Assembly: GCA_913056235.1 (NCBI GenBank)
Contig: CAJXMW010000006.1
Coordinates: forward strand, 85,416-149,415
From: an uncultured Fodinibius sp.
GTDB lineage: Bacteria > Bacteroidota > Rhodothermia > Balneolales > Balneolaceae
Reading direction: 5' to 3'
Length of the DNA stretch: 64,000 bases
Within the stretch, counting starts at the first letter, position 1, and every line of letters begins with the position of its first letter. The position numbers and the translations under genes are program-made. The notes beneath the pieces were generated by a model, which was not told where the DNA came from, did not search any database, and saw nothing but the letters and a program-made list of their open reading frames with translations. This document shows, piece by piece, positions 36,333-45,041 of the stretch.

Positions 36333-36435
36333 CTATAAAATTCCAAACCAACATTAAAAGGAATACAGGTTTAAGAAGGACTTAATATAAGTGATAAGAT
36401 CAGAAATGTATATTTATTCTGTTTATCCGGTTGAT

Positions 36436-37779
36436 CTACATTCCCGGCTGTTTGGGTTGAATAAGTGCAGACTCAGCAGAAACAATAGTAATACCGATCA
36501 AGGCGATCATAATAAAGATATTTACCCCCAAGCTGATCATATCTACAATCGTATCCATCTTATACGTTGTTTGCGTCTCATAGTACTGAGCCAGCTGCTT
36601 GGCATTTTGCTTCAAAGCGCCCGACTCGGCCCCCAGTTTAAACCGGCTGATAGCGGTATCGGTAAACACTCCGGATGCTTTTAGAGCTTCAATAAGGCCA
36701 GCTCCCTCTTTCAGCATCATTTTAATAGAGACCTGCTTGATCTGCTTTTCCATATATTTATTGCGGCAGGCTTCCGCAGCAACTTTAATTACTTCAATAT
36801 TTTGTCCCGATCCGCTGTAGAGCGTATAAAAGACCCGTGAAAAAATCTCAATACTGGTTTTATGCATAAGGTCCCCAATAACGGGTATTTTTATGATATT
36901 CTTATCCTTCATCAACTGACCTTTGGCAGTTTGGGTTAAAAAATACCAGGCAGCCGCAGTTGGGATCACAAAAGATAGCGTAAGTAACAACCAGTTGGAC
37001 TGCAGCCAATAACTCATTTCAAGGGTAGCCGCGGTCATGGGTGGAAGTTCAATCCCCATTTCTACAAAAGCTTCAGCCGTAGCGGGAAAAATGTAGCCGA
37101 CATAAAAGAGAACCACTCCAATGGTAGCAAGTACCGTAATGGCCGGCATTAGCAATGAACGTCGGAGATTGCTTTTAAATTCGGCATCCCGCTCCAGGAA
37201 CTTAGCCGTACTTTCAAACACCTGGGCCATATTACCACTTTTAGAGGCCACGCTGAGCATGTAACAGGCAAACTCTCCAAATACATCCTCATGTTTGCTA
37301 TAAACTTCATCTCCCTCTTTTCCTTCCTTGAGATCCTTACGGATGGTGCTGATCACATCACGCATCCGTTCATTGGTCGTATCCTCATGTAGCAGCCCGA
37401 GAATTTCGTCGAAGCTTAGCTGCTGATGCAGCAGATCGGCGCTGAGCCGGATAAAATTGACGATCTCACTTTGAGGTACGCCGAGCTTGAAATCAAACCA
37501 CTTCTTGTTGATCCGGATCACTTTATAGCCCAGCTTTACCAGGGCCTTTTCTACCTCTTCCTTGGAGTAAGCCTCCTGTTCCCCGGTGACCGGATCCTTG
37601 GCCCCTTTTTGGACCTTATAGGTAAACGTCTTCTTTTTGTCTATAGACTTAACTTTAAACCCATTTTTCCGGGCCAGTTTCTCCACGCGATTCTCGGCCT
37701 TCTTTTTACTGTCAGCCTCAAATTCGCTTTTGATCATCTTGCCTTTGGGCGAAACCGCCTTAAGTCTGAATTCTGCCAT
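36436..37779 (-). CDS. pilC: PilC/GspF-type inner-membrane platform protein
   Basis: A 447-residue protein. An N-terminal region of about 100 residues (FRLKAVSPKGKMIKSEFEAD onward) precedes two GspF domains (about 105-230 and 310-430). Three membrane helices fall at about 213-235, 260-280 and near the C-terminus. LLHQQLSFDEILGLL and ASKSGNMAQVFESTAKFLE are the usual first-domain elements; GAESGALKQNAKQLAQYYE mirrors them in the second. It connects the ATPases to the pilin and sits 104 bp upstream of pilB. Confidence 0.9.
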   Translation of the reverse strand: MAEFRLKAVSPKGKMIKSEFEADSKKKAENRVEKLARKNGFKVKSIDKKKTFTYKVQKGAKDPVTGEQEAYSKEEVEKALVKLGYKVIRINKKWFDFKLGVPQSEIVNFIRLSADLLHQQLSFDEILGLLHEDTTNERMRDVISTIRKDLKEGKEGDEVYSKHEDVFGEFACYMLSVASKSGNMAQVFESTAKFLERDAEFKSNLRRSLLMPAITVLATIGVVLFYVGYIFPATAEAFVEMGIELPPMTAATLEMSYWLQSNWLLLTLSFVIPTAAAWYFLTQTAKGQLMKDKNIIKIPVIGDLMHKTSIEIFSRVFYTLYSGSGQNIEVIKVAAEACRNKYMEKQIKQVSIKMMLKEGAGLIEALKASGVFTDTAISRFKLGAESGALKQNAKQLAQYYETQTTYKMDTIVDMISLGVNIFIMIALIGITIVSAESALIQPKQPGM

Positions 37780-37841
37780 AATCTTTTTTTAATTTTTTGC
37801 AGATGATACTACTGTGCAATGATCAGTAAAACTGCTGTTTG

Positions 37842-39341
37842 TTACAAATTGGATTTCGAGCTCTTTTCTGATTTATTTAATCCTTTTAAACCTATTTTAC
37901 CCTGCTGCCAATAACGGGGATAAGACCTGCTTGATTTATTTTCTTTATAAAAATGAGCATCCACTTGACTCCTATCAATAGAGTGTTGGGAGCCCCAGTA
38001 AGCAAAACCCAAAAAGCTAACCGCAATAACACCGATTACAAGCAGATGTCCTCTTCTCGAAAGATTAGAGGCATTTTTTATGCCTGGCTTTTCTTCAAAA
38101 TAAAACCCCATAGAAACTCCAACGATTAGAACCAACCACAACTGACTTAGGGGCATTACTATTAATCCACTAAAAAAACTATGGACAAATCCAGCTATTA
38201 ATGACCACAGAAGTCCAAATTTAAGCCAATAACGCTGTTTTGAATAGTTTGGATCATTCAAGTTAAAATTTAATTGTTGGCCAAATTTATATAAACCCAT
38301 CAAAAATAATATTAGCATCAAACAAGCTGCCATCCCCCCCCATTCATATCCAAATTGTAGAAACCAATTATGCGGATGTCCCCAAGGATTGTCAAACTTT
38401 ATAGAAGCATAATGCATAGGCCCATATCCAATAAATGGTTTTTCTAAAAGTTCAGGAATTAAGTTTATCCAATTATCAAATCGTCCTGAACTACTACTCC
38501 GTTGTATAGTTTGCTTGGTACTTTCGCCCAAAACATCAAAAAAAACATAGTGCCCAAACAGAGTCAAAACAGCAAGTATTACGTTATAGCTAAAAAACCT
38601 CCCTTTCTTTTTAACTAAGAAAGCCCAAACTACTAAAGCACCTGTAACCACTCCCAAGATTGTACCTCTTCCACCACTTGCAATAACTAATATTCCCCAT
38701 CCCACAATTAAAGCCGCAATACCAAAACGTATCCACTGTTTTTTTGAAAGTTGCCAGTAGTACCATCCCAAACTAACAATAATTGGAATTGTCCATGTTT
38801 GGACCTGATTAAAAAAACGGACATATGAAAAGCTATATAAAGCTTTTCCATTTAATGATCCTGGCCACAGTGGTTCTATTCCAAATTGATAAAGGACATA
38901 AAAGAAAGAAACTCGAGCTAAATAGAAAAAAACTACACCTATAACAGCAAACTTCAAATACATGATCGCTTTGTTTAAACCAATAAATGCAATACTTCCT
39001 ACAAAAAATATCAGTATTGCCAACATTAAGTAATGAGCAAACTCCAAAAGCGCCCAATCGGGCATCTTCGCAAACATGCATGATGCTCCCCCGATAAAAA
39101 AAATAGCAAGAATGGTCAGTTGTGTATTAATGCTCAATAGATTGTAAAAGATACTAATTTGCTCTCTAAGCTGTGAAGAAACAATTATTAGTATAGCAGC
39201 CAATCCAAATAATCCCAACTCAATAAGACGTTTGTTATTATACAAATGATCTATTCCCCAACGCTCATATTGTAATGTGGGTACAAGAATTAAAATCCCA
39301 ACAAAACCAAGTAGTAGAATTTCGTTAACAGAAAGTTTCAT
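37842..39341 (-). CDS. O-antigen ligase-like (Wzy_C/PglL-type) membrane protein
   Basis: About 499 residues from the ATG at 39341. A longer form would need the TTG at 39371, but that lies within the terminator hairpin, so I prefer 39341. It has about 12 spans with the large periplasmic loop of the Wzy_C family: YGPMHYASIKFDNPWGHPHN, then WFLQFGYEWGGM. The conserved RG (ASGGRGTILGVVTGA) is present. Family members join glycans to lipid A or, as PglL/TfpO, glycosylate pilins. Directly after the pilin gene and inside the pilus operon, a pilin-glycosylating role is the best guess. The C-terminus has a basic tail. Confidence 0.78.
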   Translation of the reverse strand: MKLSVNEILLLGFVGILILVPTLQYERWGIDHLYNNKRLIELGLFGLAAILIIVSSQLREQISIFYNLLSINTQLTILAIFFIGGASCMFAKMPDWALLEFAHYLMLAILIFFVGSIAFIGLNKAIMYLKFAVIGVVFFYLARVSFFYVLYQFGIEPLWPGSLNGKALYSFSYVRFFNQVQTWTIPIIVSLGWYYWQLSKKQWIRFGIAALIVGWGILVIASGGRGTILGVVTGALVVWAFLVKKKGRFFSYNVILAVLTLFGHYVFFDVLGESTKQTIQRSSSSGRFDNWINLIPELLEKPFIGYGPMHYASIKFDNPWGHPHNWFLQFGYEWGGMAACLMLILFLMGLYKFGQQLNFNLNDPNYSKQRYWLKFGLLWSLIAGFVHSFFSGLIVMPLSQLWLVLIVGVSMGFYFEEKPGIKNASNLSRRGHLLVIGVIAVSFLGFAYWGSQHSIDRSQVDAHFYKENKSSRSYPRYWQQGKIGLKGLNKSEKSSKSNL

Positions 39342-39356
39342 TTTAAACAATGAATA

Positions 39357-39390
39357 AAAAAGGCTCCTCAATAATTTGAGGAGCCTTTTT
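39357..39390 (-). terminator. Intrinsic terminator after the pilin gene
   Basis: Perfect 14-bp arms (AAAAAGGCTCCTCA / TGAGGAGCCTTTTT) around ATAATT, with T tracts on both strands. It starts 20 bp after the pilin stop. It probably lets pilin be made at much higher levels than the downstream machinery, with read-through supplying the latter. Confidence 0.88.
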
Positions 39391-39410
39391 AAAAAATATG
39401 ATTACTTATT

Positions 39411-39881
39411 TTAGCTACTTGGGCAAGAACTAGGTGCTGTAGCACCTGTTATACTACTAGCATCTGGAGCATAATCTCCCATTACTGCATCGTCGGGACA
39501 TACAAGGATAGCTATTGAACCACCTGCAGTTGCTGGCTGCCCATATATCACAAAATTTTGAACATCACCAATTGAAGAACTTGCTCCAGCACCAAATTGA
39601 TAATTTCCATTTTGATTATTCCCTGCCCCTGTATCGGTAACTTCTCCAGGAAATGCTAGATCATTCATAGTTGTACCATTAAATGATTGTCCACCACCAC
39701 CGAGTGCTTCTGGCTTCATATAAATTTGCTGAGCAGAGGATGCCATACTAAGTAGGTCACTACGAACGGCATCCACATTAGCACTATCACTAGCACTAGA
39801 GAATGTATTAATAGCCACGACGGTAGCAATACCGACAATAATCGTTACGAGTATTACGAGTAAGAGTTGTTGTTGTCCCAT
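39411..39881 (-). CDS. Type IV pilin-like major subunit, short leader without Glu5
   Basis: A 156-residue pilin. The leader is only MG before QQQLLLVILVTIIVGIATVV, the hydrophobic stalk (about 3-27). The usual Phe1 and Glu5 after the cleavage site are missing. The head is Gly/Ser/Asn-rich and carries a C-terminal Cys pair (ILVCPDDAV and SSCPSS) that probably makes the D-loop disulfide. It heads the pilus operon and is followed by a strong terminator. I recall MGQQQLLL-type pilins from Rhodothermota/Balneolota. It would be processed by a prepilin peptidase elsewhere, since no PilD gene is in this window. Confidence 0.75.
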   Translation of the reverse strand: MGQQQLLLVILVTIIVGIATVVAINTFSSASDSANVDAVRSDLLSMASSAQQIYMKPEALGGGGQSFNGTTMNDLAFPGEVTDTGAGNNQNGNYQFGAGASSSIGDVQNFVIYGQPATAGGSIAILVCPDDAVMGDYAPDASSITGATAPSSCPSS

Positions 39882-40379
39882 GGTTGATACCTATTTGTTA
39901 GATGATTGTTTATGAGTTAAACCGTTTTGGAAAAGCTCCGATTACCCCGAAAACTTTTCACTTCTTTGTTCACCCTATAAGAGAGTACGAAAGAGATTTT
40001 GTTACAGATTTATTTCAATGCAAGGTTAAGCCTTCAAAAAGAACCTTTCAAGTAAAGTTTTTGTAAGGTTCTTCTAAATTCTTAACGCAAATATTACGCC
40101 TCTGTGTTGGAAATGCAAACCAAATATTAAAAAAAATTAATATTTCAGTGTGCGTTCACAGTTTTAACAAGCAATATTCCTATTAAAGTAATCCCTTAGT
40201 CCGTTTACTTGAATAATCTGCCTGGTCAAATTATCAAGTTCAACCGGACAATAATTTTAGCAGAAATGTTAATTTTTTTTAATATTTGTGATCGAGTTGG
40301 CTTTTCGTACTCCTATTAATAAGACTTTACACTTATTCGTGTCTATATAAATCATCTATCAAACATAATATTATCTCTA
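39882..40379. other. Divergent promoter region of the pilus operon and a lipoprotein gene
   Basis: About 500 bases with no gene. It holds a hairpin in the 5' leader of the pilin (arms GAACCTT and AAGGTTC near 40041-40073) and a large imperfect inverted repeat at 40199-40249. AT-rich runs occur on both sides, so both promoters are probably here. Confidence 0.5.
40199..40249. promoter_or_regulatory. Long imperfect inverted repeat
   Basis: GTCCG...ACTTGA-A-TAAT and ATTATCAAGT...CGGAC are inverted copies of about 19-20 nt separated by about 12 nt. It lies midway between the pilin start and the lipoprotein start, so it could be an operator or a structured leader. Confidence 0.4.
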
Positions 40380-41798
40380 ATGAAGAATCGTTTTCTTCTC
40401 CTTCTCCCTTTAGTCATAGCTCTTATCCTGCAAGCTTGTGGCACAAAAAATGACGGCGTATTGATCTCCGGACAGGTTGTAGAGTCCGGTTCTGGGAATC
40501 CAATTAATAAAGCTGTGGTTGAGATTACGCAACCGGCCGATCTTCAACAAACGGTTACCACCGATTCTACCGGTAACTTTTCATTTAATGTCGATCCCGG
40601 AACAAAAACAATAAATGTTTCCCTTGAAGTCTCAAAACAAAACTATGCCAGCAAAAGCACCAGCTTTAAGGTTGCTCCCGAGACGGATGTAGATGGATTG
40701 ACGATCCGACTTCAGTCTTCGGACCAAGATGATGGTGGTGGCGGTGATGGTGAGGAGGAAGATGACACCGTCGGAGGCGAATCCGGTGGACCTGCTTCGC
40801 TGGAGCTGATGAGTATCTCAAGCAGCTCAATTGCAATTCGTGGAACCGGCGGCGACGAGGAGTCTAAGTTTACCTTTGCCGTCAAAGATTCGGCAGGGCG
40901 TCCTGTTGACCAAGGCTACGAGGTTGATTTCTCTATCGTACGCGGGCCCGGCGGTGGTGAACGAATTAATCCGTCAACCGGCATTACAAGCTCAGAAGGT
41001 ATTGTGTCTTCGGCCATCGCCAGCGGCGATTCTGCCGGTGTCGTTAAAATTAAAGCTTTAATTGAACGGCCAAACATCGGTCTCACCATCTCCTCTACCC
41101 CTGTCCTTGTAGCTATCGGTAATGGATTCCCGGAATCCGAGAACTTCCGTATTGCTCCTGTAAACACTAATTTTGAGGCTTGGGGAGTTATAGCAAGCAG
41201 CGAGAGCAGCGTTGAACCAAATATAGTTGTCGCCAGTTTGGGCGACTACCGTAACAACCCTGTTCTGCCCGGTACTGCAGTTGACTTTACCACATCGGGC
41301 GGTATCATCACAGCCTCTGCTGTAACCGATGATGAAGGCATTGCGTTAGTAGAGCTTCGTCCCGATGGCAGCAAACCAACAGGACATTCACGAGGAATTG
41401 GCTTTGCAACTGTTACGGCTCGCACTATAGATATCAATGATAATTACATCACGGCCGAAGCGGATGTACTTTTCACGTCTCGAGATCCGAGCATCACACT
41501 GAACCCGACTCCTGTCGACATCCCATCCGGCGGTGGTCAAAACTTTACCATGACTATTACCGATGTAAACGGCTATCCAGTGGCGGCCGGATCAGAGATT
41601 GAAGTCAAAACCAGCGAGGGTACATCCAATACTTTTGGAACACTTACCCTCGGCGACTATACAGATCCGGGATCCGGAAGAACGGAATTTGGATTCACTG
41701 TTACCGATTCGGATGATCAGAACCCGACGGAGCAGCAAGCAACGGTAACCGTTACGGTTACGCTCCCCTCTGGCTCATCCAAATCAGTTACATTTTAA
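40380..41798 (+). CDS. Lipoprotein with CarboxypepD-like and Ig-like (Big_1-type) domains
   Basis: A 472-residue lipoprotein (signal LLPLVIALILQAC, Cys at 20). A carboxypeptidase-regulatory-like beta domain (about 28-112) is followed by an acidic and glycine-rich linker (about 115-140; SDQDDGGGGDGEEEDD), then two or three Ig-like domains with Big_1/invasin patterns (SAGVVKIKALIERPNIG; GIALVELRPDGSKPTGHS). Such domains form stalks on the cell surface. The gene is divergent from the pilus operon and has its own terminator. Function not known; adhesion or surface anchoring is plausible. Confidence 0.82.
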   Translation: MKNRFLLLLPLVIALILQACGTKNDGVLISGQVVESGSGNPINKAVVEITQPADLQQTVTTDSTGNFSFNVDPGTKTINVSLEVSKQNYASKSTSFKVAPETDVDGLTIRLQSSDQDDGGGGDGEEEDDTVGGESGGPASLELMSISSSSIAIRGTGGDEESKFTFAVKDSAGRPVDQGYEVDFSIVRGPGGGERINPSTGITSSEGIVSSAIASGDSAGVVKIKALIERPNIGLTISSTPVLVAIGNGFPESENFRIAPVNTNFEAWGVIASSESSVEPNIVVASLGDYRNNPVLPGTAVDFTTSGGIITASAVTDDEGIALVELRPDGSKPTGHSRGIGFATVTARTIDINDNYITAEADVLFTSRDPSITLNPTPVDIPSGGGQNFTMTITDVNGYPVAAGSEIEVKTSEGTSNTFGTLTLGDYTDPGSGRTEFGFTVTDSDDQNPTEQQATVTVTVTLPSGSSKSVTF

Positions 41799-41825
41799 GC
41801 ATTTTCTGACGTAGCAAACTGCTAG

Positions 41826-41853
41826 GCCCTGTCACTGTTGGCAGGGCTTTTTT
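41826..41853 (+). terminator. Intrinsic terminator
   Basis: GCCCTG and CAGGGC arms with a T6 tail, 28 bp downstream of the Ig-like lipoprotein. Confidence 0.78.
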
Positions 41854-41932
41854 ATGGTGGATACTATTTTCAATAAACCTCCCACAATCGTTATATTTGC
41901 TTCATATTTGCAATATTTCAATAAATTGATCA

Positions 41933-42859
41933 ATGGAAGCACCATACACCCCGGAGTACAACAAGAATCTCGATAAAATTAACTGGGCAAGCGGATTGCC
42001 GTTTGTACTTCTGCACCTGGCTTGCCTGCTTGTTTTCTGGGTTGGTTTTAGCTGGGTAGCTCTTGCCGCACTGCTAATTAGTTATACCATCCGGATGTTT
42101 GGTATAACAGCAGGTTTTCACCGTTATTTTTCGCATCGAACGTTCAAGACCTCACGTCCCTTTCAATTCATGCTGGCCTGGCTGGGCACTGCATCCGCTC
42201 AAAAGGGACCGCTGTGGTGGGCGGCTCATCATCGACATCACCACAAACACTCTGATACCGAAAAGGATGTCCACTCTCCGGTTAAACGCAGCTTTTGGTG
42301 GTCGCATGTGGGCTGGATTCTGAGCGACCGTTTCAAAGCTACCAACTTTAAAATGGTAAAGGATCTGAAGCAGTATCCGGAGCTCAAACTTATGAATAAA
42401 TTTCACCTGCTCCCTCCCATACAGTTTGCGATTGGTACTTTTGTGTTTGGTACCCTACTAAATTACTACTTCCCATCACTTGATACATCAGGATTTCAAA
42501 TGCTGGTATATGGATTTATCATCAGTACGGTGTTGTTTTATCACGGGACATTTACAGTAAACTCCCTGGCGCACGTCTTTGGTAAACGCCGTTTTGAAAC
42601 CAATGACGACAGCCGCAACAACTGGTTTATATCACTCATAACACTTGGCGAAGGCTGGCATAACAATCATCACCGGTTTCCGTCCTCAGAACGACAAGGA
42701 TTTTACTGGTGGGAGTTCGACGTTTCGCACTACCTGCTGAAGGCTCTTTCCTGGCTGCGTATTGTTTGGGATCTGCGAGTGCCGCCCCAGCGTATATATG
42801 CTGATGCAAAGGTATTTAAGCGTCCGCCGAAAGTAATCAGGCATCCGGGGGATAGATAA
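41933..42859 (+). CDS. Acyl-CoA/ACP fatty acid desaturase (stearoyl-desaturase family)
   Basis: A 308-residue membrane di-iron desaturase. The three histidine boxes are all present: HRYFSH (63-68), HHRHHH (about 99-104) and EGWHNNHH (about 241-248). Four hydrophobic segments surround them. Family members introduce a double bond, usually at delta-9, into a saturated acyl chain, using O2 and a ferredoxin or cytochrome b5-type donor. This can adjust membrane fluidity. The gene is followed by the carbonic anhydrase 116 bp downstream. Confidence 0.93.
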   Translation: MEAPYTPEYNKNLDKINWASGLPFVLLHLACLLVFWVGFSWVALAALLISYTIRMFGITAGFHRYFSHRTFKTSRPFQFMLAWLGTASAQKGPLWWAAHHRHHHKHSDTEKDVHSPVKRSFWWSHVGWILSDRFKATNFKMVKDLKQYPELKLMNKFHLLPPIQFAIGTFVFGTLLNYYFPSLDTSGFQMLVYGFIISTVLFYHGTFTVNSLAHVFGKRRFETNDDSRNNWFISLITLGEGWHNNHHRFPSSERQGFYWWEFDVSHYLLKALSWLRIVWDLRVPPQRIYADAKVFKRPPKVIRHPGDR

Positions 42860-42861
42860 TT

Positions 42862-42974
42862 ATGAGCCAAGTCAATCCGCCTGTCCTTCCCCTCGAGGGA
42901 AAACTTAGGGAGATTGATAAAACCCCAGTGCAAGTTTACTACCTAGTTAAAAGGATAAATTATTATATTTTGCC
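42862..42974 (+). other. Short intercistronic spacer with a GC-rich repeat-like element
   Basis: Contains a small dyad, roughly CTTCCCCTCGAGGGAAAAC near 42888. The short frame here (PPVLPLEGKLRE) is typical of repeated intergenic elements rather than protein. It may hold the carbonic anhydrase promoter. Confidence 0.35.
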
Positions 42975-43601
42975 ATGGAAAAGCTTCCTGAACTTTTCGA
43001 AAATAATCGGCAATGGACAGAACAAATGCAGCAAAAGCATCCCGACTTTTTTGACGACCTTGCCGAAGGCCAAAGTCCTGAGTATTTGTGGATCGGCTGT
43101 GCAGACAGTCGAGTTCCGGCTAGTGAAATCGTGGGCCTTACCGCAGGTGATATGTTTGTGCACCGCAATGTAGCCAATGTTGTCCTCCATACTGATTTAA
43201 ATTGCCAATCGGTGCTACAGTACGCTGTCAAAGTGTTAAAAGTAAAGCATGTCATTGTCTGTGGCCACTATGGATGTGGAGGCGTCACATCTGCGTATGA
43301 GGGGACTGATTTAGGACTCATTGACAACTGGTTGCAACCCATACAGGATGTGATTGAGAAAAATCGCGATAAGATCGAAGGAATCGATAAGAAGAAAGAC
43401 AAGATTAATCGGCTGTGCGAAATCAATGTCAAAGCGCAGGTTAAAAATGTCTGCCGATCTCCTTTTGTACGAAAAGCCTGGGAAAGTGGTCAGACCCTTT
43501 CGGTTCACGGCTGGATCTACAACCTTGAAGATGGCCTGCTGAATGACCTGGATCTCTGCATCAGTTCTAATGACGAAGCGGCCTCAATTTCCGAAGTTTA
43601 G
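42975..43601 (+). CDS. Beta-class carbonic anhydrase
   Basis: A 208-residue enzyme with all beta-class zinc and catalytic residues: C42, D44 and R46 in GCADSRVPAS, and H98 and C101 in VCGHYGCGG. It converts CO2 and water to bicarbonate. Length and the GHYGCGGV motif fit bacterial enzymes of the Can type. ATG at 42975 is preferred. It sits apart from carboxylases, so it likely serves CO2/bicarbonate balance for biosynthesis. Confidence 0.95.
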   Translation: MEKLPELFENNRQWTEQMQQKHPDFFDDLAEGQSPEYLWIGCADSRVPASEIVGLTAGDMFVHRNVANVVLHTDLNCQSVLQYAVKVLKVKHVIVCGHYGCGGVTSAYEGTDLGLIDNWLQPIQDVIEKNRDKIEGIDKKKDKINRLCEINVKAQVKNVCRSPFVRKAWESGQTLSVHGWIYNLEDGLLNDLDLCISSNDEAASISEV

Positions 43602-43695
43602 TCTTCGGGGAAACGGTCACGTTTTTTATATTTGAGTGCGTTAAATTTAAATTAACTCAGTTAACACGCTGAGCTACAGCTCAAAAAATAATCCG

Positions 43696-44295
43696 ATGGA
43701 TATCAAGACACCCGAAAACAAGTTTCACGACATTTCTTACGGAGATAATGACTACAAAGAATTAATTGATCACCTTGGTTCAACCATTGAGCAGGATACC
43801 CATCACCTGAGCTTGTTTTTGGGGGTATACGAGCCCAATAAACAAAAGGCACTCAAAGAATTAGAGCGGAAGTTAAATCGAAGCGTACGCGTTATTGACA
43901 CCTCTGATCTGGCCTCTCGTATTGAGTCGGAGACATATGAAAAGCTCGACAATTTTTTCGAAGAGGTAAATCAATCTGATGATATCCTCTATTTTAAAAA
44001 TGGAGATAAGCTTTGTGGCGTTTATTCCAGTCACTCACATTCACGGGTAAAATATGCTACTCCGCAAGAGCGCTATTTCCTGGAAAAGGTCAAGGATTTT
44101 GAAGGGCTCGTCATCGTTGACATCGAAGAGTTCAGCGATGCTGACAAGACCCTTCGTCGGGCAGCCAAATCCGTCATCTCCTTTACCCTGCCCCAATCCA
44201 AACTGAAGCGTTTTATGTGGCACCTTAAACGATACTCTTTCCACGGTTTTGAGCTCAAGACCAAACGTCCCGAAGCCTACGGCGAAACAGGATAG
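43696..44295 (+). CDS. Degenerate AAA+-like protein without Walker A
   Basis: A 199-residue soluble protein. The central part follows the AAA+ order: SETYEKLDNFFEEVNQSDDI, then LYFKNGDKLCGVYSSHS (Walker-B-like position, but the DE is NG/GD), then KDFEGLVIVDIEEFSDADKT and LRRAAKSVISFTLP (sensor-1 and post-sensor region). There is no GxxGxGK(T/S) P-loop, and the N-terminal 60 residues hold the remains of the strand that should precede it. It may be a pseudo-ATPase. Family assignment is inferred from pattern only. It is isolated between the carbonic anhydrase and an intergenic hairpin. Confidence 0.5.
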   Translation: MDIKTPENKFHDISYGDNDYKELIDHLGSTIEQDTHHLSLFLGVYEPNKQKALKELERKLNRSVRVIDTSDLASRIESETYEKLDNFFEEVNQSDDILYFKNGDKLCGVYSSHSHSRVKYATPQERYFLEKVKDFEGLVIVDIEEFSDADKTLRRAAKSVISFTLPQSKLKRFMWHLKRYSFHGFELKTKRPEAYGETG

Positions 44296-44331
44296 GTCAA
44301 AAATCCACAGTGTTGCCACCAATCGATATAG

Positions 44332-44355
44332 CTTACGAAGCAGGAACTTCGTAAG
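44332..44355. repeat. Perfect short inverted repeat
   Basis: Arms CTTACGAAG (44332-44340) and CTTCGTAAG (44347-44355), six-base spacer. It stands 37 bp after the AAA-like gene. No T run follows, so it may not be a terminator. Confidence 0.45.
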
Positions 44356-44503
44356 TAGATACCATACAAAATTCAGGATACCGTACTAGCCAACACCTAT
44401 TATCCTGAAGCCCTGCACCTTACATCTCGATGCCTGTATCCTGAAACAAAATTTCCCTATCTTCGATCTATTATAATGAAATTCAAATTTGAAGTATTAG
44501 ACC

Positions 44504-44728
44504 ATGGCTATAAACGTAAAATTGGATACCAGCGGCCGTCGCGGAAAAACGGTCACAATGATCAGCAATATTCAGCATAATCCACAGGTGATCGAAAAGC
44601 TTGAAAAACAGCTAAAGCAAAAATGTGGTGCCGGCGGAACCAGCTATGCCAAGACCATCGAAATTCAAGGTGATCATGTGGATAAAGTCCGCAACTTCCT
44701 GGAAAGCGAAGGCTATGACGTTAAATAA
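44504..44728 (+). CDS. SUI1/YciH-family translation initiation factor-like protein
   Basis: A 74-residue protein with the eIF1/SUI1 signature: RGKTVTMISNIQHNPQVIEK, then LKQKCGAGGTSYAKTIEIQG, then DHVDKVRNFLESEGYDVK. Bacterial homologues (YciH in E. coli) can bind the small ribosomal subunit near the P site and act in stress translation. It is short, intact and alone; a 58-residue gene follows 57 bp later. Length matches the family core. Confidence 0.9.
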   Translation: MAINVKLDTSGRRGKTVTMISNIQHNPQVIEKLEKQLKQKCGAGGTSYAKTIEIQGDHVDKVRNFLESEGYDVK

Positions 44729-44785
44729 CATCATAGTACATTCTGTTTAAATCAGAGAGACCTAATTTTGAAATAGTATTACTTT

Positions 44786-44962
44786 ATGAATCTCAATATA
44801 TCCGAAGAAGAGTACAACGAGATACTGGAACAGATCAAAAGCGACGACAGCCCGGTGGGCATCGATGCCGGAAAGACACATGTGCTCATCCTGCAAAAAC
44901 TCATGAACATTGAGAAACGCTTGGAAGCATTAGAAATGACGTTCTTTGAAGAGGAAGAATAA
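44786..44962 (+). CDS. Small acidic hypothetical protein
   Basis: A 58-residue acidic protein: MNLNISEEEYNEILEQIKSD, then a GIDAGKTHVLILQKLMNIEK helix and a negatively charged end (EALEMTFFEEEE). It starts at ATG 44786 and ends TAA at 44960-44962. No family. It is followed by a bidirectional terminator. Confidence 0.6.
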   Translation: MNLNISEEEYNEILEQIKSDDSPVGIDAGKTHVLILQKLMNIEKRLEALEMTFFEEEE

Positions 44963-44993
44963 TTCTTCTACCCTCTTTCAACTTGCAATAAAA

Positions 44994-45020
44994 AAAGGCA
45001 TGGCTTAAAACCATGCCTTT
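44994..45020. terminator. Bidirectional intrinsic terminator
   Basis: 10-bp arms (AAAGGCATGG / CCATGCCTTT) around CTTAAAA. A tracts lie on the left and T on the right, so it works for both the acidic small gene and the convergent metallopeptidase-like gene. Confidence 0.83.
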
Positions 45021-45041
45021 AGAAATTTAAAAACTGTATTC

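Noticed and set aside
42862..43173. 103-codon frame after the desaturase
   Set aside because: Starts in a GC-rich repeat-like stretch and overlaps the carbonic anhydrase in another frame.
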